Shown: in pieces, positions 19,652 to 28,695 of the stretch
Numbering within the stretch: the stretch's first letter is position 1
Layout: each line of letters begins with the position of its first letter
Assembly: GCF_031082405.1 (NCBI RefSeq)
Contig: NZ_JAVHJU010000057.1
Location: 124,001 to 188,000 of the forward strand
Reading direction: 5' to 3'
Length of the DNA: 64,000 nt
Origin: Amycolatopsis sp. A133
GTDB lineage: Bacteria > Actinomycetota > Actinomycetes > Mycobacteriales > Pseudonocardiaceae
Translations under genes and position numbers: made by a program
The notes under the pieces: model-generated
What the model saw: the letters and a program-made list of their open reading frames with translations, nothing else
What the model was told of the DNA's origin: nothing
Database searches by the model: none

Positions 19652-21811
19652 GTGGCGAACCGTGTGTTGCGCTCATCCACCGTGGTGGCGGCCCTGGCCG
19701 TGCCGGTCCTGCTGATGGGGACCGCGAGCGCGGTGGCCGCACCCGGTACTCCACCAGGGCGGCAGCCGACCATCGAGACGGTGTCGAATCCGCGGCCCGC
19801 GCTCGTCAGCGGGGGACAGGTCCTGGTCAAGGTCGTCCCGCCGCAGCGGACGCGCCGGGTCGACGTCAGCGCCAACGGCCACGACGTGACCTCGAGTTTC
19901 CGCGCCCAGCCGGACGGCAGCCTGCTGGGCCTGGTCACCGGCCTGCGCGACGGTGCCAACGACCTGAGCGCCCGGGTGAGCGGTCCCGGCGCGGACCGGC
20001 GGGCGAACCTGCGCGTCACCAACCACCCGATCACCGGGCCGGTCTTCTCCGGCTCACAGCAGCGCCCGTTCTACTGCGAGACCCAGGCGTTCGGCCTGCC
20101 CGCGGCGACGCAGCCCTTCTGCAGCGCGCCGACCCAGGTGAGCTACCAGTACCGGACCACCGCCGGGGCGTTCGCGCCGCTGGCGGACCCGGCGACCCGG
20201 CCCGCGGACCTCGCGACGGCCACCGTCGACGGGCGCGCCGTGCCGTACGTGGTCCGCGTCGAGCGCGGCACGATCGATCGCGCGGTCTACGAGATGGCGG
20301 CGCTCTACGACGGCGCACCCTCGCCCGTCTCGCCGGAGCACAGCTGGAACGGCAAGCTGGTCTACACCTTCGGCGGCGGCTGCAACGCGGGCTACCACCA
20401 GGGCAGCTCGACCGGCGGCGTCGTCAACGACCTGTTCCTGGCCCGGGGCTACGCGGTCACGTCGTCGAGCCTCAACGTGCTCGACAACAACTGCAGCCCG
20501 ATCATCTCGGCCGAAGCGGCGATGATGGTCAAGGAACACTTCGTCGAGACCTACGGCCCGGTCGCCCACACCATCGGCTGGGGCGGCTCCGGCGGGGCGA
20601 TCCAGCAGTACGACATCGCGGAGAACTACCCCGGCATCGTCGACGGCATCATCCCCGGCGTCTCGTTCCCGGACCCGCTGAGCACGGGCGGTCCGGTGTC
20701 GGACTGCCGGTTGCTGGAGCGGTACTTCGGCGGGCCGGGTGCCTCGTTCACCGCGGCGCAGAAGCAGGCCGTTGCGGGCTTCGCCAGCTATGACACCTGC
20801 GTCTCCTGGGACAAGACCTTCGCCAGCCGCGCCACCGCGACCGGCAGCTGCAACGCGGCCATCCCGGTCCCGGCGCGGTGGGATCCGGTCACCAACCCGC
20901 GCGGGGTGAAGTGCAACTCCAACGAGCAGCTGGCCAACCAGCTCGGCCGGGACCCGAGGACCGGGTTCGTGCGCAGCCCGCTCGACACCACCGGGGTGCA
21001 GTACGGCTTGGCCGCGCTGAAGTCCGGGACGATCACCGCGGCGCAGTTCGCGGACCTCAACGCCGGCATCGGCGGCCTCGACCACACCGGAAACCCGGTG
21101 CCGCAGCGGATCGCGGCCGATCCGAAGGCGCTCCACACGGTGTACGCCGAGGACATCGTGAATTCCGCGTCGCAGGGGTTGCGGGAAACGCCGATCATCG
21201 ACCAGCGGACCGATCTCGACCTCGCCGGGTTCGGCAACGACATCCATACCACCGAGTGGTCTTACGTGCTGCGGCAACGGCTTCTGCGGGCCAACGGCAC
21301 CGCGGGCAACCAGGTCATCATCGAAAACCACGCCACCGCGGCCGAAGCGGCGGCGGCCAGTGCCTACGAGCTGGACGCGATGGACCGCTGGCTGACCGCG
21401 ATCGACGCCGACGGGTCGCACCGGAGCCGTCAGCAGAAGGTACTGGCGAACCGGCCGGCCGACCTCGGCGATGGTTGTTACCTGTCCGCGGCGTCGCGGA
21501 TCACCGAGAAGCTGACGTACCCGGCGAGCGGCCGGTGCGGCGTGCAGTACCCGGTGGCGGCCAACACCCGGATGGTCGCGGGGGAGGGCTTGGCCATGGA
21601 TGTGCTGAAGTGCCGGTTGAAGCCGTTGAACTTCGGCGACTACCCGGTGCCGTTCACCGCGGCGGACCGGGAGCGGCTGCGGGCGGCGTTCCCCGGAGGT
21701 GTGTGCGACTACAGCCGGCCGGGCGTCGGGCAGCACGCCCCGATCGGAACGTGGCTGAGCTACGGCGACGAACGGACCGGCACCACCCCGCCGCACCGCG
21801 TCACAGGCTGA
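19652..21811 (+). CDS. Secreted DUF6351-type alpha/beta hydrolase
   Basis: A 719-residue exported protein. The GTG start gives VANRVLRSSTVVAALAVPVL and a signal peptide ending near SAVAAPG. The body matches the DUF6351 family, large secreted alpha/beta-fold proteins distantly like tannase/feruloyl esterase; the nucleophile elbow is GWGGSGGAIQQY. Paired cysteines (YCETQ, FCSAP, NNCSP, SDCRL) suggest disulfides. Substrate unknown. A weak CGGAG precedes the start. No operon partner. Confidence 0.85.
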   Translation: MANRVLRSSTVVAALAVPVLLMGTASAVAAPGTPPGRQPTIETVSNPRPALVSGGQVLVKVVPPQRTRRVDVSANGHDVTSSFRAQPDGSLLGLVTGLRDGANDLSARVSGPGADRRANLRVTNHPITGPVFSGSQQRPFYCETQAFGLPAATQPFCSAPTQVSYQYRTTAGAFAPLADPATRPADLATATVDGRAVPYVVRVERGTIDRAVYEMAALYDGAPSPVSPEHSWNGKLVYTFGGGCNAGYHQGSSTGGVVNDLFLARGYAVTSSSLNVLDNNCSPIISAEAAMMVKEHFVETYGPVAHTIGWGGSGGAIQQYDIAENYPGIVDGIIPGVSFPDPLSTGGPVSDCRLLERYFGGPGASFTAAQKQAVAGFASYDTCVSWDKTFASRATATGSCNAAIPVPARWDPVTNPRGVKCNSNEQLANQLGRDPRTGFVRSPLDTTGVQYGLAALKSGTITAAQFADLNAGIGGLDHTGNPVPQRIAADPKALHTVYAEDIVNSASQGLRETPIIDQRTDLDLAGFGNDIHTTEWSYVLRQRLLRANGTAGNQVIIENHATAAEAAAASAYELDAMDRWLTAIDADGSHRSRQQKVLANRPADLGDGCYLSAASRITEKLTYPASGRCGVQYPVAANTRMVAGEGLAMDVLKCRLKPLNFGDYPVPFTAADRERLRAAFPGGVCDYSRPGVGQHAPIGTWLSYGDERTGTTPPHRVTG

Positions 21812-21834
21812 CGGCCGGCCCTCGACGTCGTCCC

Positions 21835-22554
21835 TCAGGAGCGGGCCGGCGCGGCGAGCAGGTCACCCAGCCCACCACGGGCGTCGTCGACGACGAGCGC
21901 CTCGGCGGTCGCCGAGTCGCCCGCCCGCAGCGCGCGGACCAGCGCGCGGTGGCTGCTGTAGCGGTCCAGACCGAACCGGTCGTTTCCGGCGATGCGTTCG
22001 ATCAGCCGGGCCCGGCGCTCCGGCCAGGAGAACACCCGCGTCTGGCCGAGCAGGCGGACGAGGACGGGGTTGTGGGCACACGCCTCGACGACCTCGTTGA
22101 AGCGCTGCATCGTGTCGAGCAGCCGGTCGAGGTGCCGGGCCACGTCCTGCCCGGCGTGGTGCCGTTGCTTGATGACGATCAGCAGGTCGTCGGCTTCGTC
22201 GAGGACGGTGTCGAGCTGGTCCAGCTGGGCCGGGGAAGCGTGGCGGGCGGCGAAGCGGGCCACCATTCCGCGCAGCGCCACCTCGACCTCGGCGAGGTCC
22301 TGGATCGCCGCGTCGCCGACGGCCGCCACCTGCACCGTCCGCGGTCCGGTCCGTTCGAGGAGACCGTCCTGCTCGAGGCGGCGGATGGCCTCCCGCACCG
22401 GCGTCGGGCTCACCGACAGCCGTTCGGCGAGCCCGCGTTCGGTGACCTTCTGCCCGGGCCGCAGCTCGCCGGTCGTGACCGCGTCGCGGATGGCGCGGTA
22501 CGCGCGATCGGCCAGGGTATCGGGCGCCAGGCCCTTCAACGTCTCGCTCGCCAT
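21835..22554 (-). CDS. GntR family regulator, FadR/FCD type
   Basis: A 239-residue regulator: winged helix-turn-helix at 15-80 (RAYRAIRDAVTTGELRPGQK, LAERLSVSPTPVREAIRRLE) and a C-terminal FCD-type helical ligand domain. The start is leaderless: TAGGGT (22561-22566) ends six bases before the ATG. It is divergent from the MFS-AtuA-DUF4387 operon and presumably controls it in response to a carboxylate-like ligand, as FCD proteins often do. Confidence 0.93.
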   Translation of the reverse strand: MASETLKGLAPDTLADRAYRAIRDAVTTGELRPGQKVTERGLAERLSVSPTPVREAIRRLEQDGLLERTGPRTVQVAAVGDAAIQDLAEVEVALRGMVARFAARHASPAQLDQLDTVLDEADDLLIVIKQRHHAGQDVARHLDRLLDTMQRFNEVVEACAHNPVLVRLLGQTRVFSWPERRARLIERIAGNDRFGLDRYSSHRALVRALRAGDSATAEALVVDDARGGLGDLLAAPARS

Positions 22555-22595
22555 GGCGTCACCCTATCTGCCATGGCTTCGATAACAAGCAACAC

Positions 22596-22616
22596 TTGAC
22601 GTTCTTGCTATAGCAA
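22596..22616 (+). promoter_or_regulatory. GntR operator in the MFS-operon promoter region
   Basis: TTGCTATAGCAA (22605-22616) is a perfect 12-bp palindrome in the divergent region. A -35-like TTGACG lies just before it (22596-22601). The site is placed to block transcription of the MFS operon when bound by the adjacent GntR protein. Confidence 0.65.
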
Positions 22617-22666
22617 AACTACCTTGGCGGTCACCGCGCCGGCGGTGACGACAGGGAAGGTGCGGG

Positions 22667-23950
22667 ATGACGATGACGTCAAGCACTCAGCGCACTCAGC
22701 GCACGCGAACCGGGCGGATCACCGTCCTCGTCGCCTTGGCGGTCTTCGCGCAGGAGTCGACGTGGAACCTCTACGACTCGCAGGTGCCGCCGCTGCTGCG
22801 CGAACACCTCGGCAGTGCCGCGCTGATCGGGGCGCTCATGGGGATGGACAACGTGCTCGGCATCTTCATCCAGCCGTGGATGGGCAACCGCTCGGACCGC
22901 ACACGCACCTCCTGGGGCCGTCGCATGCCCTACCTCCTCGCCGGCATGCCCGTGGCGGCGCTGCTGTTCCTGGTCATCCCGCACGTCGCGGCCTCGTTGC
23001 CGCTGCTGGTCCTGGTCATGTTCGGCTACGCGCTCGTCGCGAACTCGTTCAAGCCGATCGCCGAGTCCCTGCTCCCGGACTTCGTCCCGCCCGAGCGGCG
23101 GAGCCGCGCGAACGCGGTCGTCAAGATCGCGGCCAGCCTCACGGTGATGGTCGCGGCCTTGATCAGCATCTTCCTCATCGATACGCACCCGAAGCTGTCG
23201 TTCGCGATCCCCGCGGTCCTGATGGTGGTGTCCCTCGTCGTGCTGGCCGCGAACGTGCGGGACAGCCGGTCACCGGCCTACCGGACCGCCGTCGCCGAGG
23301 AGCGCGAACACCACGGCACGCCGGCACCCGCGGCCCGGGTGCGGGACACCGTGCTCGACATCGTGCGGGACACCGACCGCAGCCGGTTGCTGCTCATCGC
23401 GGCCATCCTGCTCTTCGGCGGGGCGTGGGCCGCCTCGCGGGCGCTGATCACGCCCTACGGCATGGAGGTGCTGGGCATGTCCCGCGGCGAAGCGGGCGGC
23501 CTGACGCTGCCCAGCGGCGTGGCCTTCATCGTCGCCGCCTACCCGGTGGCGAGGCTCGCCGAACGCTTCGGCCGGCTACGGGTGATGACCGCCGGGATGA
23601 CGGTCTTCGTGGCCGGCATGGTGCTCGGCACCGTGGTGCCGACGCCCGGCGGCGCCGTCACTGCCCTCTGCGTGGCCTCCGCGGGAGCGTCCGCGTTCCT
23701 GGTCAACGCGGTCGTCGTCCTGTGGAACCTCGCCCCGTCCGACCGCGTGGTCGGCACCTACACCGGGCTCTACACCGTCGGCTGGGTGAGCGGCGGCTTC
23801 CTGGGCCCGGCCGTGGTCGGCGGCCTGGTCGACCTGACGGGCTGGCCCCTGCTGCTGCTCCACGTCGCGATCGTCGCGCTGCTCGCCGTGCTGGCGGTCG
23901 CACGTGTCGGAGTTCTGCAGCGCCGGTCGTCCGCCGGGCGGGCGCTGTGA
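22667..23950 (+). CDS. MFS transporter (sugar/cation symporter-like)
   Basis: A 427-residue major facilitator with about 12 membrane segments. The cytoplasmic loop NRSDRTRTSWGRRMPYLLAG resembles the motif of SLC45/GPH-type symporters. RBS GGGAAGG six bases before the ATG. It is the first gene of an operon with the AtuA-like and DUF4387 proteins, so it probably imports their substrate. Confidence 0.9.
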   Translation: MTMTSSTQRTQRTRTGRITVLVALAVFAQESTWNLYDSQVPPLLREHLGSAALIGALMGMDNVLGIFIQPWMGNRSDRTRTSWGRRMPYLLAGMPVAALLFLVIPHVAASLPLLVLVMFGYALVANSFKPIAESLLPDFVPPERRSRANAVVKIAASLTVMVAALISIFLIDTHPKLSFAIPAVLMVVSLVVLAANVRDSRSPAYRTAVAEEREHHGTPAPAARVRDTVLDIVRDTDRSRLLLIAAILLFGGAWAASRALITPYGMEVLGMSRGEAGGLTLPSGVAFIVAAYPVARLAERFGRLRVMTAGMTVFVAGMVLGTVVPTPGGAVTALCVASAGASAFLVNAVVVLWNLAPSDRVVGTYTGLYTVGWVSGGFLGPAVVGGLVDLTGWPLLLLHVAIVALLAVLAVARVGVLQRRSSAGRAL

Positions 23951-24000
23951 ACGGCCACCACGCCGTGGCTCATGAACCGACCTCGAAGGGAAGAAGGAAC

Positions 24001-25383
24001 ATGCACAGCCAACGGGTCGACTCCGTCCGGGTCCTGTCGCCGAGCGGCATGCTCGGCGCCGGCTGGGACCACGCCACGATCGAACGGGGCATCGCGCTGG
24101 GCGCCGACGTCATCAGCGTCGACGCCGGGTCCACGGACTCCGGACCCCACTACCTCGGGTCCGCGTCGCCCAAGACGACGGCCAAGGCGGTGGCGCGCGA
24201 CCTGCGCAGTCTCCTGACGGCCGCCGCCGGCGCGGGGATCCCGGTGATCGTGGGCTCTTGCGGCACGAGCGGGACCGACCGCGGTGTCGACTGGGTCGCC
24301 GGGATCGCCGCCGGCGTGCTGGCCGAAGAAGGCCTGGACCTGACGGTCGCGCGGATCTACAGCGAGCAGAACGCGGCCGACCTGAAGGAACACCTCGACG
24401 CGGGCCGGATCCACCCCCTGCCGCCGCTGGGTGAACTGACCGCCGAAACCCTGGAAAGCTGCACCCGCATCGTCGGTGCGATGGGGCACGAACCGATCGT
24501 CGCGGCGCTGCGGGCGGGTGCCCAGGTCGTGCTCGCCGGCCGCGCCACCGACACCGCCGTGGCGGCGGCCTACCCGCTCATGCGCGGGATGCCCGCCGGA
24601 CCGGCGTGGCACGCCGCCAAGATCGTCGAGTGCGGTGGCCAGTGCACGAGCAACCCGCGTGCGGGCGGCGTCCTCGCCACCATCGACGCGCACGGCTTCA
24701 CCATCGAGCCGCTCGACCCCACGGTGTCGTGCACGCCGATCTCGGTGGCCGCCCACATGCTCTACGAGTCCGCGAACCCGTATCAGATGCGGGAGCCCGC
24801 CGGCACGCTCGACGTCCGGGACGCCCGGTACACCGCGGTCGACGACCGGATCGTCCGCGTCGAGGGGTCGCAGTTCCACGTCGCCGACCAGTACACGATC
24901 AAGCTGGAAGGCGCCCGGGTCACCGGCTACGAGACCATGGCGTTCTCGGCGATCCGGGATCCGGTCATCCTCGCGGACATCGACGCCTGGGCCGGCCTGA
25001 TGCGCACGATGATCACGCAGCGGGTCGGGCAGACGCTGGAGCTGGCGGCCGACGAATACGCCTTCGACCTGCGCCTCTACGGCCACAACGCGGTGCTCGG
25101 CGACCTGGAGCCCGAAAGCGGGCCGCCACGCGAAGTCGGCGTCATGCTGCTCGTCAACGCGCCCGACCAGGCGACCGCCACCGCGGTCGCCAAGGTCGCC
25201 AACCCACTGCTGCTGCACCTGCCGACGCCGGGGATGGACTACCTGCCGAGCCTGGCGTTCGCGTACTCGCCGGCCGAGGTCGAGCGCGGGGTGGCGTACG
25301 AGTTCGTGCTCAACCACGTCGTGGACTGCGCCGGCCCCGCCGACCTGTTTCGGACCGAGCTGGGGGAGAAAACCCATGCCTGA
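24001..25383 (+). CDS. Acyclic terpene utilization AtuA/DUF1446 family protein
   Basis: A 460-residue protein of the DUF1446/AtuA family (VRVLSPSGMLGAGWDHATIE, VGSCGTSGTDRGVDWV, GRATDTAVAAAYPLMRGMP, KIVECGGQCTSNP). AtuA is required for citronellol-type terpene breakdown in Pseudomonas, but the reaction of this family is undefined, and other atu genes are absent here. RBS GAAGGGAAGAAGG. It overlaps the DUF4387 gene by eight bases; the two domains are often neighbours or fused. Confidence 0.88.
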   Translation: MHSQRVDSVRVLSPSGMLGAGWDHATIERGIALGADVISVDAGSTDSGPHYLGSASPKTTAKAVARDLRSLLTAAAGAGIPVIVGSCGTSGTDRGVDWVAGIAAGVLAEEGLDLTVARIYSEQNAADLKEHLDAGRIHPLPPLGELTAETLESCTRIVGAMGHEPIVAALRAGAQVVLAGRATDTAVAAAYPLMRGMPAGPAWHAAKIVECGGQCTSNPRAGGVLATIDAHGFTIEPLDPTVSCTPISVAAHMLYESANPYQMREPAGTLDVRDARYTAVDDRIVRVEGSQFHVADQYTIKLEGARVTGYETMAFSAIRDPVILADIDAWAGLMRTMITQRVGQTLELAADEYAFDLRLYGHNAVLGDLEPESGPPREVGVMLLVNAPDQATATAVAKVANPLLLHLPTPGMDYLPSLAFAYSPAEVERGVAYEFVLNHVVDCAGPADLFRTELGEKTHA

Positions 25384-25744
25384 CACCACTCTCGCGGATC
25401 TCGCCCACGAGGTCCGCTCCAAGAACGCCGGGCCGTTCTGGGTCACCATGGAGCTTTTCATGCGCGACGCCGACGGCTACCGGATCGCCGCCGACGAGAC
25501 GTTCCTCAACGAGCGCGTGATCGCCGGGCTCTACCGCGTCGAGGAAAGCACCGTCCAGCTGTTCCGGATCCCGTCGCTCAACGTCGTGAAGATTTCGTTC
25601 CCCCGCCCGATCAGCCAGGGCTCGCTGCGGGATCGCGACATCCACGCCGGCCAGCACCACGTCCCGCTCGCGCGCCTGCCGATCACGCGGTTCCTTCGTC
25701 CGGCAACAGCGGCGCCGGTCGCCGACGAGCCCGGCGACCGGTGA
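25376..25744 (+). CDS. DUF4387 domain protein, partner of the AtuA-like protein
   Basis: A 122-residue protein of the DUF4387 family (TLADLAHEVRSKNAGPFWVT, ending DIHAGQHHVPLARLPI). The eight-base overlap with the AtuA-like gene suggests they act together, perhaps as a complex. Function unknown. Confidence 0.88.
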   Translation: MPDTTLADLAHEVRSKNAGPFWVTMELFMRDADGYRIAADETFLNERVIAGLYRVEESTVQLFRIPSLNVVKISFPRPISQGSLRDRDIHAGQHHVPLARLPITRFLRPATAAPVADEPGDR

Positions 25745-25753
25745 AGGAGACCC

Positions 25754-25861
25754 GTGATCCGGGTCGAAGACCTGCCCGCCAGCCACCTGGCAGCGGTTCG
25801 GGAGCACGGTCGACCCGGCGTGGTCGCCCGGGTGCCGGTGCTGCTGGCCGGCGACGGGTGA
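25754..25861 (+). CDS. Small ORF at the end of the AtuA operon, possibly a gene remnant
   Basis: A 35-residue reading frame starting VIRVEDLPASHLAAVREHGR and ending at a TGA. The GTG has a very good AAGGAG five bases upstream and lies nine bases after the DUF4387 stop, exactly where a fourth operon gene would begin. It has no recognisable domain. It could be a real micropeptide or the surviving start of a deleted gene. Further downstream in this frame I see no continuation. Confidence 0.45.
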   Translation: MIRVEDLPASHLAAVREHGRPGVVARVPVLLAGDG

Positions 25862-25956
25862 CCCCGGAACCGGATGGGTGATTCCTCCGTTTCGGGGTAT
25901 TCGACAGGCAGGTCATCGAGGGCTGGTGGCCGCTGACGTCGACGAGAGGACCGGCC

Positions 25957-26415
25957 TTGGCCGAAGTGACCCGCACCTTCACCGTCGCCGCCGCCCCGCA
26001 CGAGGCGCTGGACTACCTCAAAGATCTCCGCCACGCCGCCGATTGGCACCCCGGCACGCTTTCCTGCGGGCGCCTCGGCACCGGACCGGTCGAAGTGGGC
26101 GCCCGGTGGCACAACGTCGCCAAGATCGCCGGGGTGGAGCTGGAACTGACCTGCGAACTCGTCCGCCTCGAGCCCGGCCGCGTCGTCTTCACCGGCACCA
26201 ATGACACCACCGCCACCCGGGACGACATCACGATCACGCCGACCGGCGCGGGCGGCAGCACCCTGACCTACCACGCCACCATCGAGTTCCGCGGCGCCGC
26301 GGACCTCGGCGCGCCCATCGCCGAGGTCGTGTTCGAGAAAGCCGGTGCCGACGCCGAAGACGCCCTCACCCGCATTCTCGGCACCCCGGCCTGGGCTTCC
26401 GGCGGGCCGTTCTGA
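25957..26415 (+). CDS. SRPBCC family protein
   Basis: A 152-residue polyketide-cyclase/START-fold protein (RTFTVAAAPHEALDYLKDLRHAADWHPGT-type opening, GARWHNVAKIAGV, ADLGAPIAEVVFEKAGADAE). It starts with TTG behind GAGAGGA, an uncommon start codon with a well-placed ribosome site. Ligand unknown; it stands alone. Confidence 0.87.
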   Translation: MAEVTRTFTVAAAPHEALDYLKDLRHAADWHPGTLSCGRLGTGPVEVGARWHNVAKIAGVELELTCELVRLEPGRVVFTGTNDTTATRDDITITPTGAGGSTLTYHATIEFRGAADLGAPIAEVVFEKAGADAEDALTRILGTPAWASGGPF

Positions 26416-26619
26416 CCCGCACCGGTCCCGGCTCGCGGTGTTCCCGAGCAGGCCACGAAAGAGGCAATGAAGCCGCGGTCAGCGGCCCGCGACGCTCACA
26501 CGATGGTGTTGTGAGGTGGAGGGGCAACGGGGCGTCCCCGTATTTTCTGCTCGCGCGCAGCGCCACACATCGTCGCAGCCGTCCAGTCCCAGCGTTGTGA
26601 AACCCGAGGAGTCTCCCGC

Positions 26620-26952
26620 ATGTTGAAGAAGGTCTTTGCCGTGACCGCTGCCCTGGGCGCCGGTGCGTTCATGGCCGGTGGCGTCGCCGCCGCCGACGCT
26701 TGGGACGGTTACGGGTACCACTACGGCGATTCCGACTCCACCACCCAGTTCAGCCTGGTCAACCTGAGCGACACCGACGTGCTGCACAACGTCGACGGCA
26801 CGGTCGGGTTCTGCGAGAACGACGTGAACGTCCTGATCGTCCAGGTGCCGCTCCACGACGTCGCCAACGGCGTCGGCGTCGGCGACGGCGAGTCCCCGGA
26901 CAACTGCGCCGGCACCGGCTCGGCCGACGGCGGCGCCGGCCAGGGCCACTGA
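26620..26952 (+). CDS. Small secreted protein (110 aa)
   Basis: A short exported protein with signal peptide (MLKKVFAVTAALGAGAFMAG, cleavage near AAADA). The mature part is acidic, has the pattern QFSLVNLSDTDVLHNVDGTV and two cysteines (GFCEND and DNCAG), and ends in a Gly/Ser/Asp tail. It loosely recalls chaplin-like surface proteins but lacks their motif. GAGGAG precedes the ATG. Confidence 0.75.
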   Translation: MLKKVFAVTAALGAGAFMAGGVAAADAWDGYGYHYGDSDSTTQFSLVNLSDTDVLHNVDGTVGFCENDVNVLIVQVPLHDVANGVGVGDGESPDNCAGTGSADGGAGQGH

Positions 26953-27062
26953 GCGGCTCGTCCTCGGCCGGGATCACCGAGCCGGCTCCGGCCGGCGCTT
27001 CCGGACAGAGGGGCTGCGGCCGACGGTCGCGGCCCCTTCGGTCCGCTATCCGCGGATGAGCG

Positions 27063-27467
27063 TCAGCACTGGGCCGGGACCGGGCCGGACTTCTCCTGAT
27101 CCGGCGCCGGGAGGGTGGCGCGGTGGGCGCGGTTGACGGCGATCAGCTGGTCCAGGGAGTCGCGGGTGCGGACCAGCTCGGCGATGTGGCCGGTGAGGCG
27201 GTCGCGTTCCTGCTCCATGCGCCGCTCGGCCGCTACGGACGTTTCTTCACCCGGCGAGTCGACGCAGGGGAGCAGGTCGGCGATCGTGCGGCTGGAGAGG
27301 CCGGCGGCGAACATGCGCTGGATGAACCCGACCCGTTCGGTTTCGACGGCGGTGTAGTGCCGTTGCCCGCTGGGGCTGCGGGTGCTGCTCAGCAGGCCTT
27401 GCTGCTCGTAGTAGCGCAGGGACCGGACACTCACCCCGGTCCGGGCCGCCAGTTCGCCGATCCGCAC
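27063..27467 (-). CDS. MerR family regulator
   Basis: A 134-residue MerR-type regulator: VRIGELAARTGVSVRSLRYY, then a long dimerisation helix (RRMEQERDRLTGHIAELVRTRDSLDQLI). GTG at 27467 is chosen because GGAGG lies at the right distance; the reading frame upstream is open but contains the operator-like palindrome. It is divergent from the ene-reductase gene and probably controls it. No metal-binding cysteines typical of metal sensors (one Cys in LLPCVD). Confidence 0.9.
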   Translation of the reverse strand: MRIGELAARTGVSVRSLRYYEQQGLLSSTRSPSGQRHYTAVETERVGFIQRMFAAGLSSRTIADLLPCVDSPGEETSVAAERRMEQERDRLTGHIAELVRTRDSLDQLIAVNRAHRATLPAPDQEKSGPVPAQC

Positions 27468-27505
27468 GCGACCTCCCGTGTGACCTGTGCCACGAAGGCT
27501 TTCCT

Positions 27506-27521
27506 CTGACACTGATGTCAG
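27506..27521. promoter_or_regulatory. Palindrome between MerR and ene-reductase genes
   Basis: CTGACA (27506-27511) and TGTCAG (27516-27521) form a perfect six-base inverted repeat with a four-base spacer in the divergent region. It is a plausible MerR operator. The classic overlong -35/-10 spacing of MerR promoters could not be fixed with confidence. Confidence 0.5.
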
Positions 27522-27579
27522 ATTTTAGCGTAGGTGGTGCGTCCGGTGCCGGGCACTTCCGCTGACGAAGGAGCCTTGC

Positions 27580-28653
27580 GTGACTTCCCTGTTCGACCGC
27601 TACGAAGCCGGCGACCTGATCCTGCCCAACCGCGTGGTGATGGCCCCGATGACCCGGGTCCGCGCCGCCGCGGGCGGCCTCGCGACGCCGTCGATGGCGA
27701 CCTACTACGCCCAGCGCGCGACCGCCGGCCTGATCGTCAGCGAGGGGGTGCAGCCGAGCCCGGCCGGGCAGTCGAACCCGGGGACGCCGGGCCTGCACAC
27801 CGACGAGCAGGTCGCCTCCTGGCGTCCGGTGACGGCCGCGGTGCACGCCAACGGCGGGCGGATCTTCGCGCAGATCATGCACGGCGGGCGGGTGTCGCAC
27901 CCCGATACCACCGGTCTCCGGCCGGTCGGCCCGTCGGCGGTGCCCGCGGCCGGGGAGGTGTTCACGCCGAGCGGGCCGCAGCCGGCGCCGGTGCCGCGGG
28001 CGCTGGAGACGGCCGAGGTGCCCGAGCACGCGCGGTCCTACGCGGAAGCCGCGCGGCGGGCCGTGGACGCCGGGTTCGACGGGGTGGAACTGCACGGGGC
28101 CAACGGTTATCTGATTTCGCAGTTCCTGTCGTCGAACGCGAACCTGCGCACCGACCGCTACGGCGGCTCGGTGGCCAACCGGATCCGGTTCGCCGTCGAG
28201 GCCACCGCCGCGACGGCGGACGCCGTCGGCGGCGCCCGGACCGGCATCCGGCTCTCCCCGGGCGGCACGTTCTGGGGCGTCGAAGAGAACGACGTCCTCG
28301 AGCTCTACCCGGCACTGCTGCGCGAACTGTCCCGCCTCGAACTCGCCTACGTCCACCTCGAGGCCACTGTGGACGAAGACGTGCTGCTGGAGCTGCGCCG
28401 GCTGTGGCCGGGCACGCTCGTCGTCAACCCGACCGTCCCCATGGGACCGAAGCAGACCGGGCGAGCGGAGGCCGACCACTGGCTCGGGCTCGGCGCGGAC
28501 CTCATCGGCTTCGGCCGCGCGTTCATAGCCAACCCCGACCTCGTCGAGCGGCTCCGCACCGGGCTCCCGCTGGCCCCGGTCGACGAGGCGACGTACTACC
28601 AAGGCGGCGACACCGGCTACCTGACCTACGGGGCGTACCAGCACACGGCGTAG
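27580..28653 (+). CDS. Old yellow enzyme family ene-reductase
   Basis: A 357-residue FMN-dependent TIM-barrel oxidoreductase. Family motifs are in order: LILPNRVVMAPMTR, IFAQIMHGGRVSHP, GVELHGANGYLISQFLS followed by NLRTDRYGGS, and DLIGFGRAFIANPDL. These enzymes reduce activated C=C bonds (enones, nitro compounds) with NAD(P)H. GTG start after GAAGGAGCC. The neighbouring MerR gene suggests induction by electrophiles, as in NemA-like systems; that is inference. Confidence 0.93.
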   Translation: MTSLFDRYEAGDLILPNRVVMAPMTRVRAAAGGLATPSMATYYAQRATAGLIVSEGVQPSPAGQSNPGTPGLHTDEQVASWRPVTAAVHANGGRIFAQIMHGGRVSHPDTTGLRPVGPSAVPAAGEVFTPSGPQPAPVPRALETAEVPEHARSYAEAARRAVDAGFDGVELHGANGYLISQFLSSNANLRTDRYGGSVANRIRFAVEATAATADAVGGARTGIRLSPGGTFWGVEENDVLELYPALLRELSRLELAYVHLEATVDEDVLLELRRLWPGTLVVNPTVPMGPKQTGRAEADHWLGLGADLIGFGRAFIANPDLVERLRTGLPLAPVDEATYYQGGDTGYLTYGAYQHTA

Positions 28654-28695
28654 GTGCCGCGGGTGAGAAGCGCGACGGGCGGGTACCACTGCGGC

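Noticed and set aside
27506-27531. A classic MerR promoter with 19-20 bp spacer.
   Set aside because: The palindrome is clear, but no -35/-10 pair with that spacing could be fitted convincingly.
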